Shown piece after piece: positions 36,492-48,464 of a stretch of DNA of 64,000 nt (positions within the stretch are counted from its first letter, which is position 1; each line of letters begins with the position of its first letter). The position numbers and the translations under genes were made by a program. The DNA lies in the NCBI GenBank assembly GCA_030272155.1, contig CP126198.1, forward strand, positions 4,278,001-4,342,000. Reading direction: 5' to 3'. Under the pieces are notes generated by a model. It was not told the origin of the DNA. It was given only the letters and a program-made list of their open reading frames with translations, and ran no database searches. The stretch comes from Tetradesmus obliquus. Its lineage: Eukaryota; Chlorophyta; Chlorophyceae; Sphaeropleales; Scenedesmaceae.

Positions 36492-37516
36492 CAAGTTGAA
36501 GAGCAGTCAGTACTGCCTGGTAGCTGCTGCAGTCTGCAAACCTGCTGGCAGGCATCTGCTTGCTGCTGGCTTGGCCTACAACTGCTGGCGGCCGCGGCCG
36601 TTGCTGCTGTTGCTGCTGCTGTTGCTGGCGGGGCTGCCTGCCTTTCCGCCGCTGTTGCTGCTGTTGCCGCTGCTGCCAGCTTTGCTGCTGCACAGAGGAG
36701 CGCTGCATGCTTTGCAGGAGCGGGTCCTCTGCTTGGGGCAATGCTTGCTGCTGCTCTTGGCTGTTGCCTGCTCGTACACCATGTGAGCCATTGCTGCTTT
36801 TTACCCGCCGCTGCTGCAGGCTTGCAGGCCCTGTTGGCGCCGCGAGGCTCCTGGGTAAGCCTGCTATAGTCATACCCGGCTGCTGCTGACTGTTGCTGTA
36901 GGGCCGCGGCACTTCACCAGCGCCCGTGGGTTGCTGCTGATGCTTGCTGCTGCTTACAGGAGGGCAGCAGCCACTCCTGGGACCTGCACCTGCTCTGTTA
37001 TGCTGCCAGCGACTTTGACTAGTACTGAAGGGCTGCTGAAGTGTTGCTGCTGCTACTGCTGCTGATGATTGAGTCCTGCTGAGCGGAGCCAGCTGTGCAT
37101 GTTGCAGGCATGGCGTGCCTGCGAAGAAGCACAACGAATGAGAATGCAACCGTTGCTAGGCGTGGTGGTGCGTGTTGCCGAGCAGGTGAGGTCCTTCTGC
37201 TGCTGTCAGTTGACAGCTCTGCGTGTGCACGGTTGGGGTAACCCAAGATAATCGTTTCCACGAGAAGATCGACAAGCTCGTGCTCGCTCAGTGCTTCTTG
37301 GTGTTGAGGCTGACCTGCATGATTCAGCAACTCACATGACCACATACGCTTGTAGGGTGCATTTGGCAGAAGCTTCAGCACCGCTTGTACGTCTTTACAT
37401 GTACTAATCGCTGCTTGCAAGGTCTGCGACCGCTCAGCATGGACTTGATCTTCAGCACATCTCGCAACCACCTCTGGCATTAGCAGGGTTGTGGGGAGGT
37501 GTAACTGCTGACGCAT
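33914..37516 (-). CDS. OPR-like (octotricopeptide-type) organelle RNA-binding protein
   Basis: Four exons: 37516 to 37243 (or 37231), 37118-36286, 36043-35723, 35371-33914; about 961 residues. It contains helical repeats with the pattern hydrophobic-x-P-(S/P)-x-x-W-hydrophobic (GVRPSNVWLVGLMQ, GVKPAASWLACL, LVPPGSWMQQYY, GLQPSALWLQAA). These resemble the OPR family of green algae, typified by Tbc2, which binds chloroplast mRNAs and controls their translation or stability. Repeated phrases such as LAALLSGLAALQLPL and LLTALGELQLVPP give the alpha-solenoid character. Long Gln tracts (CAG runs) interrupt the repeats. The N-terminus (MRQQLHLP) is not a clear transit peptide. An alternative acceptor at 35456-35458 would lengthen exon 4. 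Organelle and RNA target cannot be told from sequence. Confidence 0.65.
34497..34529. repeat. CTG/CAG run (polyglutamine in the OPR-like gene)
   Basis: About 11 uninterrupted units encoding Gln on the minus strand between two helical repeats. Confidence 0.9.
35445..35634 (-). pseudogene. Partial exon copies inside intron 3 of the OPR-like gene
   Basis: The stretch 35583-35634 repeats the end of exon 3 with a donor (GVRPSNAWLVGLIQ then GTGAGT) against the true GVRPSNVWLVGLMQ then GTGGGT at 35723. The stretch 35445-35463 repeats the acceptor and first bases of exon 4 (CTTGCAGG-GGCGCAGGC; 17 of 18 bases match around 35371). Used as an exon, the first copy does not keep the phase with a visible acceptor. 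Confidence 0.7.
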
Positions 37517-38911
37517 GCCTGGGCACTCGGTGGCCAGAAGCTCACCACATGTAACGCTCGCCTGAAGGCAAGCGTGTTTCTATGAATTCACGACATCAGG
37601 AGCAGCAGCACTTGCTGCAATGCCCGGTTGCGCTGCAAACGTTGAAACGTCGGCACAATATGGCATGCTGACATGCTTGGCCCCTCCATCACGCACATTG
37701 AAGTGCGCATTGTAGTGAAGGCAGTTGCCAAAGACCACTGTGATGTAAGAAGGGCATTAAAATCAACAAGTGGTGGCTCTTGAAGGAGCTCAATTTGGGT
37801 CTATCGAGATGCGCACGCGGCCACCCTTGCAGCTGCAGCCCAAAGCGATACCTGCTGCCACGCATCATGATCTGCTCAGCTCAGCTGATAGCCACACGCT
37901 TGTGCCCGTGGGGAGTAAACTCAGGGAGCAATGGCTACCGGCAGCATGGGCGCAACAGCGAGGCATGAGCAGTCCTGCCAGGACCGGGTCTGAGCACAGC
38001 CGCCAAGCTGGGCGCCAAGGGTTCATGCCTGCAGATTGGCAGTGGCAGCTGCACCTCTGTTCAGCAGCTGCACTGTAAGCTAAGCTGTTGCAGCACCCCA
38101 GCTGCCAACATCTGGCATGGGGCGCAGCATATGCCCTCAGCGCAGGCAAGAGGCCGCTGCAGCTGGCTGCCACGGCAGTGCCCTGCCTTTATAAAAGCGA
38201 AGCACGGTCGCTGTCGGACGCATGTTGCTCGTTAATGGGTGTCGTGCATATAAGTGCCAGGTATCCCATGCAGCCAACCAGCTGGTAGCTGCCTGCCAGC
38301 TGACCAGCCCCTATTTGCAGGGCCGGCCAGCAGGGTCTGCTCGAAGCACCGCATGGCATGCCGACCAGATTCAATGATCATGAGGATCATGGTGCGCCAA
38401 TCAGCACCTTCCTTTTCATAGAGCGTACGGTTGCTGTATTGTATTGTTCATGGTGGTGTAATACCTCTTATCATGTTACCTGTGCAAGTGGTATGTGAGT
38501 GACTGGACGGATCCAGTGCGCACTGCCTGCGGGTAAACCATGGACATCGCCACGAGGCAGCCGCGCCCTTGTATGAGATGGGGCTGCTGTTATAAAAAAA
38601 GAGATGCAAATATAAATATGGTTGCAAACCTCGTGCAACGATTCGACATCGATTAGAAGCATAACACGAGCGTTGTCGCTATGACTGACTCTCTGCTCCA
38701 GAGCTGGCAGACACAAGAAGCAGCTCTTCAGGAGGCCTGCATGGACATCAACAGCAAACTTCTTCCCTTCCACTGCTCAAAAGGAGCCTGTACCGCACGT
38801 TTACTCGATACCAGTACCAGAAGCTTTTGCTGGCCTGCAAGTCACCAGCGTGAATGCCTGCACTTTTAAGTGCGGCTAACATCGACATAGCTTTGTACTG
38901 CCATAGCAGCC
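37517..38911. promoter_or_regulatory. Divergent intergenic region between the OPR-like and Mpv17 genes
   Basis: TATA-like elements on plus lie at about 38189-38196 (TTATAAAAG) and 38591-38600 (TTATAAAAAAAG), the second about 320 bp before the Mpv17-family start. No convincing coding region; the frame 37770-38078 lacks family features. Confidence 0.4.
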
Positions 38912-41317
38912 ATGCGCAGCCTGGCCACAGCGAATCGGCAGGTGGCAGCAAGCAGCAGGAAGCCCAGTTTCACAGCCAGCAGGTACCGGCTCGTGGCGCA
39001 GCTTGCGCCAATGCATTATGTTTGTCTGTCAGCAGCTTGTCTACTTCAATTTCAGGGAAACCGTGCTGCAGTGTGGGCCCTCATGCACGCATGCCACGCC
39101 AGCAGCTACCGACGACGCCTTTGGCTCGCCTACGCAGCTTTTGGGATGATTCTTTTTTAACACAGATGGTTGTTTTCGCAGGAGACCGACCCTGGCTGAC
39201 CGTGTGCTGCGGGTGCCTGTCCGGGCCGTGGCGCGCAATGTAAGCACATTCAGCTGCAGCATGTGCGTGAAGCTTATGCACAGTGCTAAAAGATGTGATC
39301 TGGCATCGCTGCTCACGGTCTGACAGCAGTCGCAACCTTTCTGCCTGCAGGAAGAGGCAGCACCCATGCGGCCCTTGCCGCTGTTCCTAGGTGCCGCAGT
39401 GGGCCTGGGACTGCTGGCTCCAGGAGCCAGCATGGCACTGGAGCAGATGCCAGCACTGCTGCCACAGCAGGTGCGCTGGATTTTAAAAAGCACGCCAACA
39501 GCTGTGTGCCGAAGCCGCCTCCAGTGACCAGTAGATGCTCCTGCGGGCGTGCCAGCGACCCCTTGCTCTACGCGTGTTCAAGCACTGCCAGCTGTGCAGC
39601 TTATAATAATCTCTGTCTGTCTGCTGCGTGTCTGTCTGCTGCTTATTGTGCTGCAGGTAGCCGTGGAGGCAGCTGCGGCCGTGCAGCCTACTGCCGAGCT
39701 GGCCATGCAGTATGCACCAGACCTTGTGGACGGGCCTGTCACAGATTTGGAGGTGGAGATGGCTGAGTCACATGCAGGGGGCAACCTGCTTAGGAATGGG
39801 CTGGAGTGGATGGTGGAGGAGGGCCTGGAGGTCACCAATTTCACAGAGAGCAACTTTGCAGCTGTGGGGTGAGCATCTGCAGGCAGCAAGACATGAGCGG
39901 CGCGCTGCCATGCAGACAGCATGCAGTCATCCCATGTCGACTGTTGCGCATCCGCTGTCTCGCTGGTGGATTGCCGCTGTAATCTGCTGCTCACCTTGTA
40001 CTCTGCGCCTGGTTTGCTGCTGCACCGCAGTGCACCCTCGACCTCCATGTGGCTGAGCAACAGCCCCTGGTGCCTCATGTGGGACGCCTACTGCAACGTG
40101 CTCACAGCACGCCCTGTCGCCACCAAGCTGGCCACAGGCATGGTGGGCACATTTCTGGGTGACCTGCTCGCACAGTTCTCCCAGGGGCTTGTGCACACGC
40201 ACAACAAGGCAGCAGCAAGCATCCGCGACTGCCGCAGCAGGGCCAGCGGTGGCAGCAGTGCAGCAGCAGCAGCAACTGGCAGCAGCAGCGGTGCGGGCGG
40301 CGCGTTTGAGCTGGACTTGGCGCGCACTGCCCGCCTGGTGGCGTTCTCTGCACTGGTTGGCACGCCTGTGGCTTTTGTCTGGTTCAACCTGCTGGACCAG
40401 GTGCGTGGTGATTGGGTGCCATGAACATCGGCAGTGACCATGCAGCTCACAAGCAGGCAGCATGCCATGGCATATCTTGGAGAGCAGTACAACAGCAACA
40501 GCAAAGGCATCTCTGCCGCCGCATGGACTTGAGTTGTCAGCAATTTGCAGCGCTGCGACTCTTTTGCAAGCTGCAGGTGCATGTGTGAGCACCATGCGCG
40601 TAGAACTGATGATTCACCTCTGCACCCTCCACATTCCCTTTGCTGACACCGCTCTGTCTGCCCGATCCCCTCCCGCTGCAGTACGTGATGCCTGCCGACC
40701 CCACCAACCCGCTGGCGGTGTTCTCCAAGGTGGCGCTGGACCAGACACTCATGGCGCCCTGCATGACCTCGCTCTTCTTCGCCAGCATGGCACTGCTGGA
40801 AGGTGCCCGCGGCAGCCAGGTGGCAGAAGGCGTGAAGGCCAAGCTGAAGCCCACGCTGCTGGCCAACTGGACGGTGTGGCCCATCGCGCACGTCATCAAC
40901 TTTGCGCTGGTGCCGCCCGCGCAGCGCATCCTGTACATCAACGTGATCAATGTGAGTGGGAGGGGCCGCAGCAGAGCTTTGAATGGTGTGCAAGGGACAA
41001 ATGCTTCAGTAGCCTGCTCGACCTTTGCTGGCCATGGCCTGATTGCCCTGTTGCACATGCTGTATTGCATATGATATGCATACAGTGGTGCCCTGCTTGC
41101 TGATGTGGGCGCCGTTGCTGCTGCCTTTGTCGCTGTGTGTGATGTGTGACTCATGCACTGCTCCACCTGCTGCCGCCTTTTTGATGTGCTGCAGATCGCA
41201 TGGACGGCGTTCATGTCGCATATGGCCAGCGGCAGCAGCGAGGACAAGCCTGCTGAGCAATCTGCCACGGCTCGCAGCGGCAGCAGCAACAGCAAGCTGC
41301 AGCAAGCCAGCCGCTGA
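38912..41317 (+). CDS. Mpv17/PMP22-family membrane protein, probably plastid-targeted
   Basis: Seven exons in phase: 38912-38982, 39182-39239, 39351-39470, 39657-39868, 40031-40400, 40682-40951, 41195-41317; 407 residues. The C-terminal half is a clear Mpv17/PMP22 domain: WDAYCNVLTARPVATK ... GDLLAQ, then KVALDQTLMAPC, then NWTVWPIAHVINFALVPPAQR, then NIAWTAFMSHMAS. Family members are four-helix inner-membrane proteins of mitochondria, peroxisomes or plastids, proposed to form channels. The N-terminal 43 residues are Ser/Arg/Ala-rich with almost no acidic residues, typical of a transit peptide. A hydrophobic segment PLPLFLGAAVGLGLLAPGAS follows, then an acidic stretch absent from short Mpv17 proteins. 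A low-complexity Ser/Ala loop sits inside the domain before FELDLARTARL. The gene ends convergently with the ZIP gene; a plus TGTAA lies at 43359-43363. Confidence 0.92.
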
Positions 41318-43363
41318 ATGTACTACTAGCGTCATGGGCTTGGCTTCAACAAAAATGTGTGGTTTGTGTCGTCAACTGTTGTTGCTGCCTTTTCTGGTGC
41401 TGACGCTGATGCGTGCTTGGTGCATGATGTGTGGCGCTCCTGACAGTGTGACGCACTGAAAGCAGCTTGTGACAAGTGTGCAACAAGCAGTGGCATTATC
41501 CCTTGCTGTACGTACCACCACAAATAATCCTGTGTGTGCGGGCGTGTCACCTGCATGCCGTTGTACAATGCAACTCCCACAAACACCACATACTGCTGGT
41601 TTGTTTGTACTTGTGTGATGCGGCCCCACGTGACGTCTTTGTGTCTGCACCTCACACGAGGTGTGTGAAGAGTATCTGCTGTGGTGCGAGTCCTGTATTG
41701 CTTCGGGGCAGCTTGTCGGTGTGTGTGTTTTGGGGAGTATTGCATGCGCTGTTGTTGCCGCATGGCTTCCATGTGTGATGCAGGGGTGTCGCAACTGATG
41801 CCACCCCAATACCGTGTGAATGGTGGCGTGAGTGGTGATGCAGCAAATATGTTGTTGTTTTGGCATGGGCCAAGGATCTGCGCAGCTGCGAGACGTTGTT
41901 TAATTGGCAGCGGCAAACAGTAGTCATCCACATGGGAGGCTGCCGGACGCTGTGTGCGTGTACAATGCAGATTTGAGGAGCAATGAGCTGTGCGGGTGTG
42001 CTGTCCTGGCTCGCCGCCTGGTTGGTCCCACAGTTGCATGTCTGTGTTTGCGAGCACAACCGCCTCTTGCATGGTGTGTTGCCTTTCTGTGTATCAACTG
42101 TGTGTAGCTTGCGGCAAGGTGGGCATCCGTAGCTGCAGACTCTTGAGCCATGAGCGCCGTTGCACCTGCAGCTGCAGCTGCTGTGGTGGGTGTGTCAGCC
42201 ATCGCTGCACGCACACCCACCGCAGCAGCCAGCCTTCCAGCAGGTGCAGCGGCAGCGAATGGTTGTTGTTGAGCAGATGTTGGGGCGTGTGTGGGCATCG
42301 CGTGTGGGTGCATACTGTTTTTGCGTCAGGTTTTTGAACATGCTGCGCGTTGCTTTTAGGACATTGCTTTTAGGACATTGCCAAGGTGTACTCGGGTATT
42401 GCTACATACCATCCGGGGCAGGCTTTATGTTGTCTTTGTTTGCTGCTGCACACCATGCTCATATGCTCATATGATGTCTTCATGCGGCATGCTTATCTTG
42501 ACCAGCAAGCTTCGCTCAGCATGTGTGTCTGTTTGCTCGGTGTGGGAGGCCATGCTTTCTGCAGTGCTTCGCACGTCCCTGTGATGTGCCGGCAAATGCA
42601 GCCTTGGTTCACATTGCACTTGTGTACACTCTGTTACGTTCCTGCTGTCCTAGCCACTGCGCACACATGCATCGGGTCTGTTGATTAAGCGTGCACGCGG
42701 CTCAACAGCGGTCTTGAGGTGCAGCAGTGTGTTGATGGGATCTGGTTGAAGGTGCGGCAGCGGTGTCGTGCTTCAGGTCACCAGAGCAGTGCATGGTGGG
42801 ATTGTTTCTGCTGCATCTGTGTATCAAATGTTGCATGGCAGCTGTTGGGGCTGTGTCTGCAGGATGAAGTTGCATGCTGCACAGGTGATAACATGGAGTT
42901 TTCAGAGGTGGAGCCTGAACCATTTTGGGCCAACCGGAGCTGTCACAGCGTTGCGTGGATTACAGGCTGTTGCTGTACCCATCTGCAGACCATCTTGTCT
43001 GCATTTTGGCTGTAAAGGCAGTGATGCTTTGGCCGCTGTGGTTCTTGGCCGTCTTGGGCACACCTGCTCTACTGCCTTTCCACCTCTAGTCATGGTAGCG
43101 CGGCTAGCCAGTGGCTGCGCAATTGTCTTGCACGGCATGTATGGCCTATGGCTGGAGATGTCAATCTCAAGCCTACTGGCACCTGTTTGCATCATTGCCT
43201 ACCGCTGGCAACCATGTGACGAGCAGTTGCCAGCAGGATGCTCATCTGCAAGCGCGTGGCTGTCATGGCTGTGAATTTGTTATGTGTGCATGCAGGCAGG
43301 GCATAATTGCCACAATCTTCTCATAATCCGGCACTATGGTCTGCTGTGGACCGTCACATGTAA
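41318..43363 (+). other. T/G-rich 3' region of the Mpv17-family gene
   Basis: About 2 kb of T/G-rich plus-strand sequence without a gene, ending at TGTAA (43359-43363). It contains a short direct repeat near 42351-42380 (GCTTTTAGGACATT twice). Confidence 0.55.
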
Positions 43364-43399
43364 AACATGTTGTGAAATGATGAATTTGTGTCAATTACA
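43359..43399. terminator. Convergent polyadenylation signals of the Mpv17 and ZIP genes
   Basis: TGTAA on plus at 43359-43363 and TTACA (TGTAA on minus) at 43395-43399, 31 bp apart, exactly where base composition switches from T/G-rich to A/C-rich on plus. TGTAA is the established signal in Chlamydomonas-type algae; its use here is inferred. Confidence 0.6.
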
Positions 43400-44527
43400 G
43401 TGATTCTGCAGCCACGCAGCAGTGGCTGGTCATGCACCAGCTTTTGCTCACCACAGCTCGTATTATTGCTATAGCCAGGCTGGGCCTGCTTGCATGCAAC
43501 TCAACGCAGTTACTCCGTCGCAGCATACAACAGCTCAAGCAACAAGGCAGACAGCCTTGTCAGATAGTATGATCCCGGAATAAGCTGACCAAGCTGAGCT
43601 TATGATCCCCAACTGACTCCAAACGTCTATAAGACAACAGCTGGGCATGGCGCGGTTCCTCTGTGCAGACAACAGCATCAGCAGCCGCATGGCAGGCAGG
43701 CTCTGTGCACTATGGTAGTGCTGTTGCGGCAGGCCATGTAGCTGAAGATGTTCATGACCGCATTCTGAAGCTCAAGAGCCAGAGACAGACCACAGCGTTT
43801 TCCGTTTGATGCGTGCTGCAGACTACAGCTGACCACCGCCACAACTTGAAGCTAGTGCAACCTGCAAACACATCATATGCCTAGGACCTGAACTGCATGC
43901 CTGGATTATGTGCACTCTGACCTGTGATCAGCACTCGTGTGTACAACAGGCAGAGGCTGCGCCTGATGATCCCGTGCCAAACTGCATATGGCAGCAGCAG
44001 CCGTCCCAGATGCTCATGATGCCGAGAGATACAAAGAACCCAGACCCACCATGATTATGTACAGGCCCAACAAAGCTGCTGCGTCTTCCAGGTTTGCGTG
44101 CAGGTTTGCGTGCAGAAGGCACTCAGAGCCCACCACCTCCAAAATACAGAACAAGCCTGCGTGCAGGGTACAATGCCCTGGACCACAAAACAGTCACATA
44201 CCACTACCCCAGTGCGACATAACCACCAAAGGTGGTTGCTAGCCTGCTTGCATGCATCCGATTGCAATCTTCTGGTCTACAACAGAGCGATACACACCTT
44301 CCTGCGGGCCCCGGCGGCCGTCACCCGTACACACTTCCTTGAACAAGCTGATCCCCCACACAGGGCTGTGTGAGGAGTGAAAAAAGGATCTTCCCATCAA
44401 TAACAAAGCGATACACACCTTCCTGCAGCTCAAATTGCCACCACCCGTACATGTACTTCCGTGACAAGCTGACTCCCCACACACAGCGGTGTGAGGAATG
44501 GGAAAAAAGGGAAAGAATAGATGCGAC
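43400..44527 (-). other. A/C-rich 3' region of the ZIP gene
   Basis: About 1.1 kb without a gene, of composition expected for a minus-strand 3' untranslated region. It holds the 121-bp repeat and a small repeat AGGTTTGCGTGC twice near 44091-44114. Confidence 0.5.
44281..44520. repeat. About 121-bp imperfect tandem repeat in the ZIP 3' region
   Basis: AGCGATACACACCTTCCTGC recurs at 44286 and 44407. Both units continue with ACCCGTACA, CAAGCTGA and a GGTGTGAGGA/GCTGTGTGAGGA-type end followed by an A-run. Confidence 0.8.
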
Positions 44528-47500
44528 TCACGCAACGCCACCTGCAAGGAAGCCCGCCGGCCTGACATGCAGGCAGTACGGCGAGGCCATGCACAGCAGC
44601 CCCAGCAGCCCACTCAGCAGCACGCCGCAGCCCACCCCAGCCGCCACACCCACCGAGCACTTTTTCGGCCCCCAGCGCTTGCCCATCGGCAGCACCAGAG
44701 CCAGCAGCACAAATAGGTTGAAGCCGATTGTGAGGCCCTGCACGCTGTCTGCTGCTGCAAAGGCTGAGCCCTCCTGCACCCAGCTGGGCTGGAACAGTAG
44801 CACCAGCACTGCAACCAGCACAGGCGTGCTGCAGATGAGGGATGCTGCAGCGCCGATGAGCCGCATGCGGTGGCCCAGCAGCGGCTGCAGCAGGCCGACG
44901 CATGCAGCGCCAAACACCGCACCTGCAGGTGGCAAGCGCGGCACAACACCAAGGCAGAGGCATGAGTTGAGAGTGATGTCAGCGGCAGCAGCTGCGCATT
45001 GTAAAAACAGACACAACACCGCAGGACGCAGACCTGGCTGCACAATCCTGCAATTGGTTTCAAGAGAAAACTGAAATAGTTGTTTGTATCTCCTCGCTAG
45101 CAGTGCGCGCCGCAGTCAGCCAGCGAACACAACTCGCCAACGCGCATGCGACTGAGAGAAAGCAACCACTGCAGCCACCAAAATGCTCACCTAGCAGCAC
45201 CATTGGTGGCAGAACATGTCCGATGTGGTCCGGTGCAGCTGCCAATGCACCTGCCAGCTGCAAGCCCAACGCCCCGCCGCTGCCAGCTGCACCTGCAAGA
45301 GCCAGCAGGCTCGCAGCCACAACCGCCCTGCTGCTGCTGCTGCAGGCGCTGCTGCTGCCAGCCAGCAAGCCTCCATCCCTGCTGCTGCTGTCCCAGCGGC
45401 CTGGCAGCAAGCTGCCCCAGCCCTTTCCATCCCCACTGAGGCTGCGGGTGATGGGCAACACACAGTCGCCCCGGCCAGGCAGCGGCAACGGGCTGCCTCT
45501 GTTGCTGCTCTTCAGGCTCGCATGCAGCTGCTGCTGCTGCTGCTGGTCGTTGCCACAGCAGCTGCCGCTGCTGCTTGTTGAGTGCGTATCCCAGGCTGCA
45601 CTGCTTGCAGGTGCATCTGCATATGCTGCACCAGGCAGGTTCAGTGCCAGTGGCAAACCAGCTTGCCGCTGATGCTGCTGCTGCTGCTGCCATGAGCTGC
45701 TGGCAGCACCTGCTGCCTGCTGCCCACTGTGCGCCTCCCAAGCATCTGCAGCTGCACTGTGGCTGCTGCGCTGATGCAGGCTCGAGCAATCATACTGAGA
45801 CGCAGCTGCAGATGGACTAACAGCTGCCCCTGCTGCTGCTGCTGCTGCTGGCCAAGGAGGAGCCAAATCTTGCCGCCGCTGTTGCTGCTGCTTAGGGCTA
45901 TCATCCGTGTGGCCCTTACCCCCCGCCTCTTCACAGCTGCTTTTGCCAGCAGCACCCAACCCAGCCCCAGCTCCCGCCACCCACCCCTTGCGCACATGCC
46001 CCCACAGCAGTGCTGCAGCGCCGCACCCCACCAGCGGCAGCAGCACAGCACACAGCAGCCGCTGGCTGCTGCTGAGCAGCAGCTGCATCCAGCAGGCTGT
46101 GCTGTAGCTAGCCAGCAGCCCCACTGTCAGCCCAAGCACAAGCGGCCGCGCCCAGCAGCGCTTAGCTATCAGGCCTGCTGCAAGCCCTGGCGCCAGCAGC
46201 GTCGGCAGCAGCTGCAGCACCACCGGGGTGATGCCGAGCGGCAGCACCTCTGCGTAATCGCCAAAGGGCGATGACAGCGTGCCTGCTGGCGTCTCCAGCT
46301 GCGCGATGAACACAGAGAGGCCCTGCAGCCTGCAGGAACACAGCAGCAGCAGCAGCAGTGGCAGCAGCACGATAGTCAGGCACATGTTGAACAGCTGACC
46401 GAGTTGTCTTCATGTGTAAACCGCACCAGCGCTATGTACCCAAAATTCCCTGCCCATGCCAGAGTGCTGCCAGCAACACCCACAAGCTGCACCTGATCTA
46501 CTCAGCATGCATAACAACAAATTCACATCGTCCCTCAAGCGCTGCCGCTGCTGCTTTTGCCAGCCACTCACCAAGCCGCAGCCGCCGTGGCATATGTCGC
46601 CACCTGCTCAGCCTCAACCGCCTCCAGCGCATCCGGCAGCAGCTCAGCCAGCACGATCCAGATCATGCAGCCCGCAGCAAAGCCCAGCGCCAGCGGCAGC
46701 AGCGCTTTGAAGGTGTCCACAAACACATACGCAATGGGCGCCACGATGGCTTGTGGAAGTGCGGTGAGCGCTGTCCACAGCAGGGTGCGGCCTGGCGGCG
46801 TGCCTTTGGCTGCCATGACAGTGGCTACTGCCAGGCCCTCCGGCACGTTGTGCAAGCCGATCGCTAGCGTCACCAATGTGCCCTGCACGCGATCAATCAA
46901 ATGCATTGAAATGAGCGCCAGAGCTGCTGGCATGAACGTTTGAGTTTGTGCTTGTCATTGGCAAGCTATGCAAGAGGGCAACAGGACATGTCTGCACAGC
47001 AGCTCCTGGCTGGCTGGTCGGTTGCTGCTGCACGCTGCCGCTGCAACTTGTCTGCTGCTTTGGACATTTAGTGCATTACATCAGTTGCATCGTGCTGTCA
47101 CCGGCTGCTGCTAGCGTATGCCGCTGACACACCCATGCTCCACACACGCAGCTCCGTCTGCCATGCTACTGCTGCTGCTGCTGCTGCTGCTGCTCAGTGC
47201 GCCCACCCACCTGCGCCCAGCCCCTGTCTCCTGCAAAGCTCACTCCAACGCCGCCGCCCTCGCCCACTGCATGCACTGCCATCACTGCCAGGAACAGGAT
47301 GACCTTGCGCGCGTCAGCACCAGCCAGCTGCTCGAAACTGTCAACCTCGTACCTGCAGCAGCATCAGCATCAGCATCAGCATCAGAATCTTCAGCAGCAG
47401 CAGTAGCAGCGGTAGCAGCAACCAGCAGCCGCAAACAGATCGCGCTGGTATGCAGGTAACATGCGCATTAGGAAGCCAACTGCACTGCCCTACATACATG

Positions 47501-48464
47501 CATGCGCAGAGGCGTGCATCTATGTGTATTTGAGGGCAATGCACTCGACAGGAGCTGCCAAAGCAGCAGCAACACAACTGCAGTGATTGATGGCACGGCT
47601 GTGCGGCAACCGGCTATACGTGCCGCCAAACCAACACATGCCACTCACTGCTCCAGGTGCTCCTGGCTGAACTTGACAAACAGCACTCCCAGCAGCATCC
47701 CTCCGATGAGGTATGTGCCAGAGTAGGGTGCTCCCTCTGCAAGCAGCCCAAAGCTGGCTGCAAGCATCACGCCGCTTGCTACTGCATTGGCGAGCCCTGC
47801 CCAGGGCCTCGACAGCTTGGAGAAAAAGAAGTATGGCAGCACCCCAAGGGTGGACATGAGAGCCATGAATGCACTCATGGTGACAACTGCTGACAGCGGG
47901 ACACGTGGGCGCGGCCCGCGCGGCGCGTGCTGCGGCGGCATGTGCTGCTGCGGCGACTTATGCCGCTTGTTGGGCAGCAGGGGATCTGGTGTGCCGTCTG
48001 CGTCAGCTGCAAAGTGGCTGGCAGCATGTGCTGGAGCTGGAGGAGGGCTGAAGCCTGGCTGGCGCAGGTGCACCGTTGGAGGCTGCACTGGCTCAGGCAC
48101 ATCCTGCTGCCACTGCTGCTGCGTTTGCTGCACTCCCACAGGAGCCCCTGTCTGTGCCTGCGATCATGACGAGGGACGTGCAGCGAGTTTAGCAGAGGAG
48201 CAGGTGTCCGAATCAAGGCCATGTCCTTCCACTGCTGTACTAGGTTCAGTGCCCTTGGTGTGTGCAAGGCTTGCCTCGTACCCGTAGCACACGTGCTGCC
48301 AGAACACCCAAATATACAAGCAGTGTTACTGAGCCATCGCGCGTCCAGCCCTGCGCGGAGACAACAGCTCGGCCCACCTGCACCGTAGCTGCGAGGAGCA
48401 GCACTGCTAGCCATGCAGTGAGAGGTCCTCCTCGAGACGCTAGCACATGTCGTCTCATCTTCAC
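44528..48464 (-). CDS. ZIP-family metal transporter, plant At3g08650 type
   Basis: Six exons in phase: 48464-48378, 48157-47649, 47352-47211, 46882-46572, 46329-45191, 44922-44528; 860 residues. Exon 1 encodes a signal peptide (WLAVLLLAATVQA). The first ZIP half has PYFFF, WAGLANAVASGVMLAASF, VHAVGEGGGVGVSFAG and GLHNVPEGLAVA. The last two contain the HxxGEG and HNxPEG motifs that bind Zn or Fe in the transport path. GFAAGCMIWIVLAELLPDA then matches the same plant protein. The second half keeps the membrane helices (GFNLFVLLALVLPMG, end HVRPAGF after ASPYC) but its metal motif is changed: ALGLQLAGAL stands where the plant protein has a His/Glu-Gly motif. A loop of about 230 residues rich in Gln/Ser/Ala, encoded by exon 5, separates the halves and lengthens the protein beyond the usual 600. 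Probably zinc or iron transport across a secretory-pathway or plasma membrane. Confidence 0.92.

Noticed and set aside
37770-38078. 102-residue frame between the OPR-like and Mpv17 genes
   Set aside because: No family features or neighbouring splice-compatible exons.
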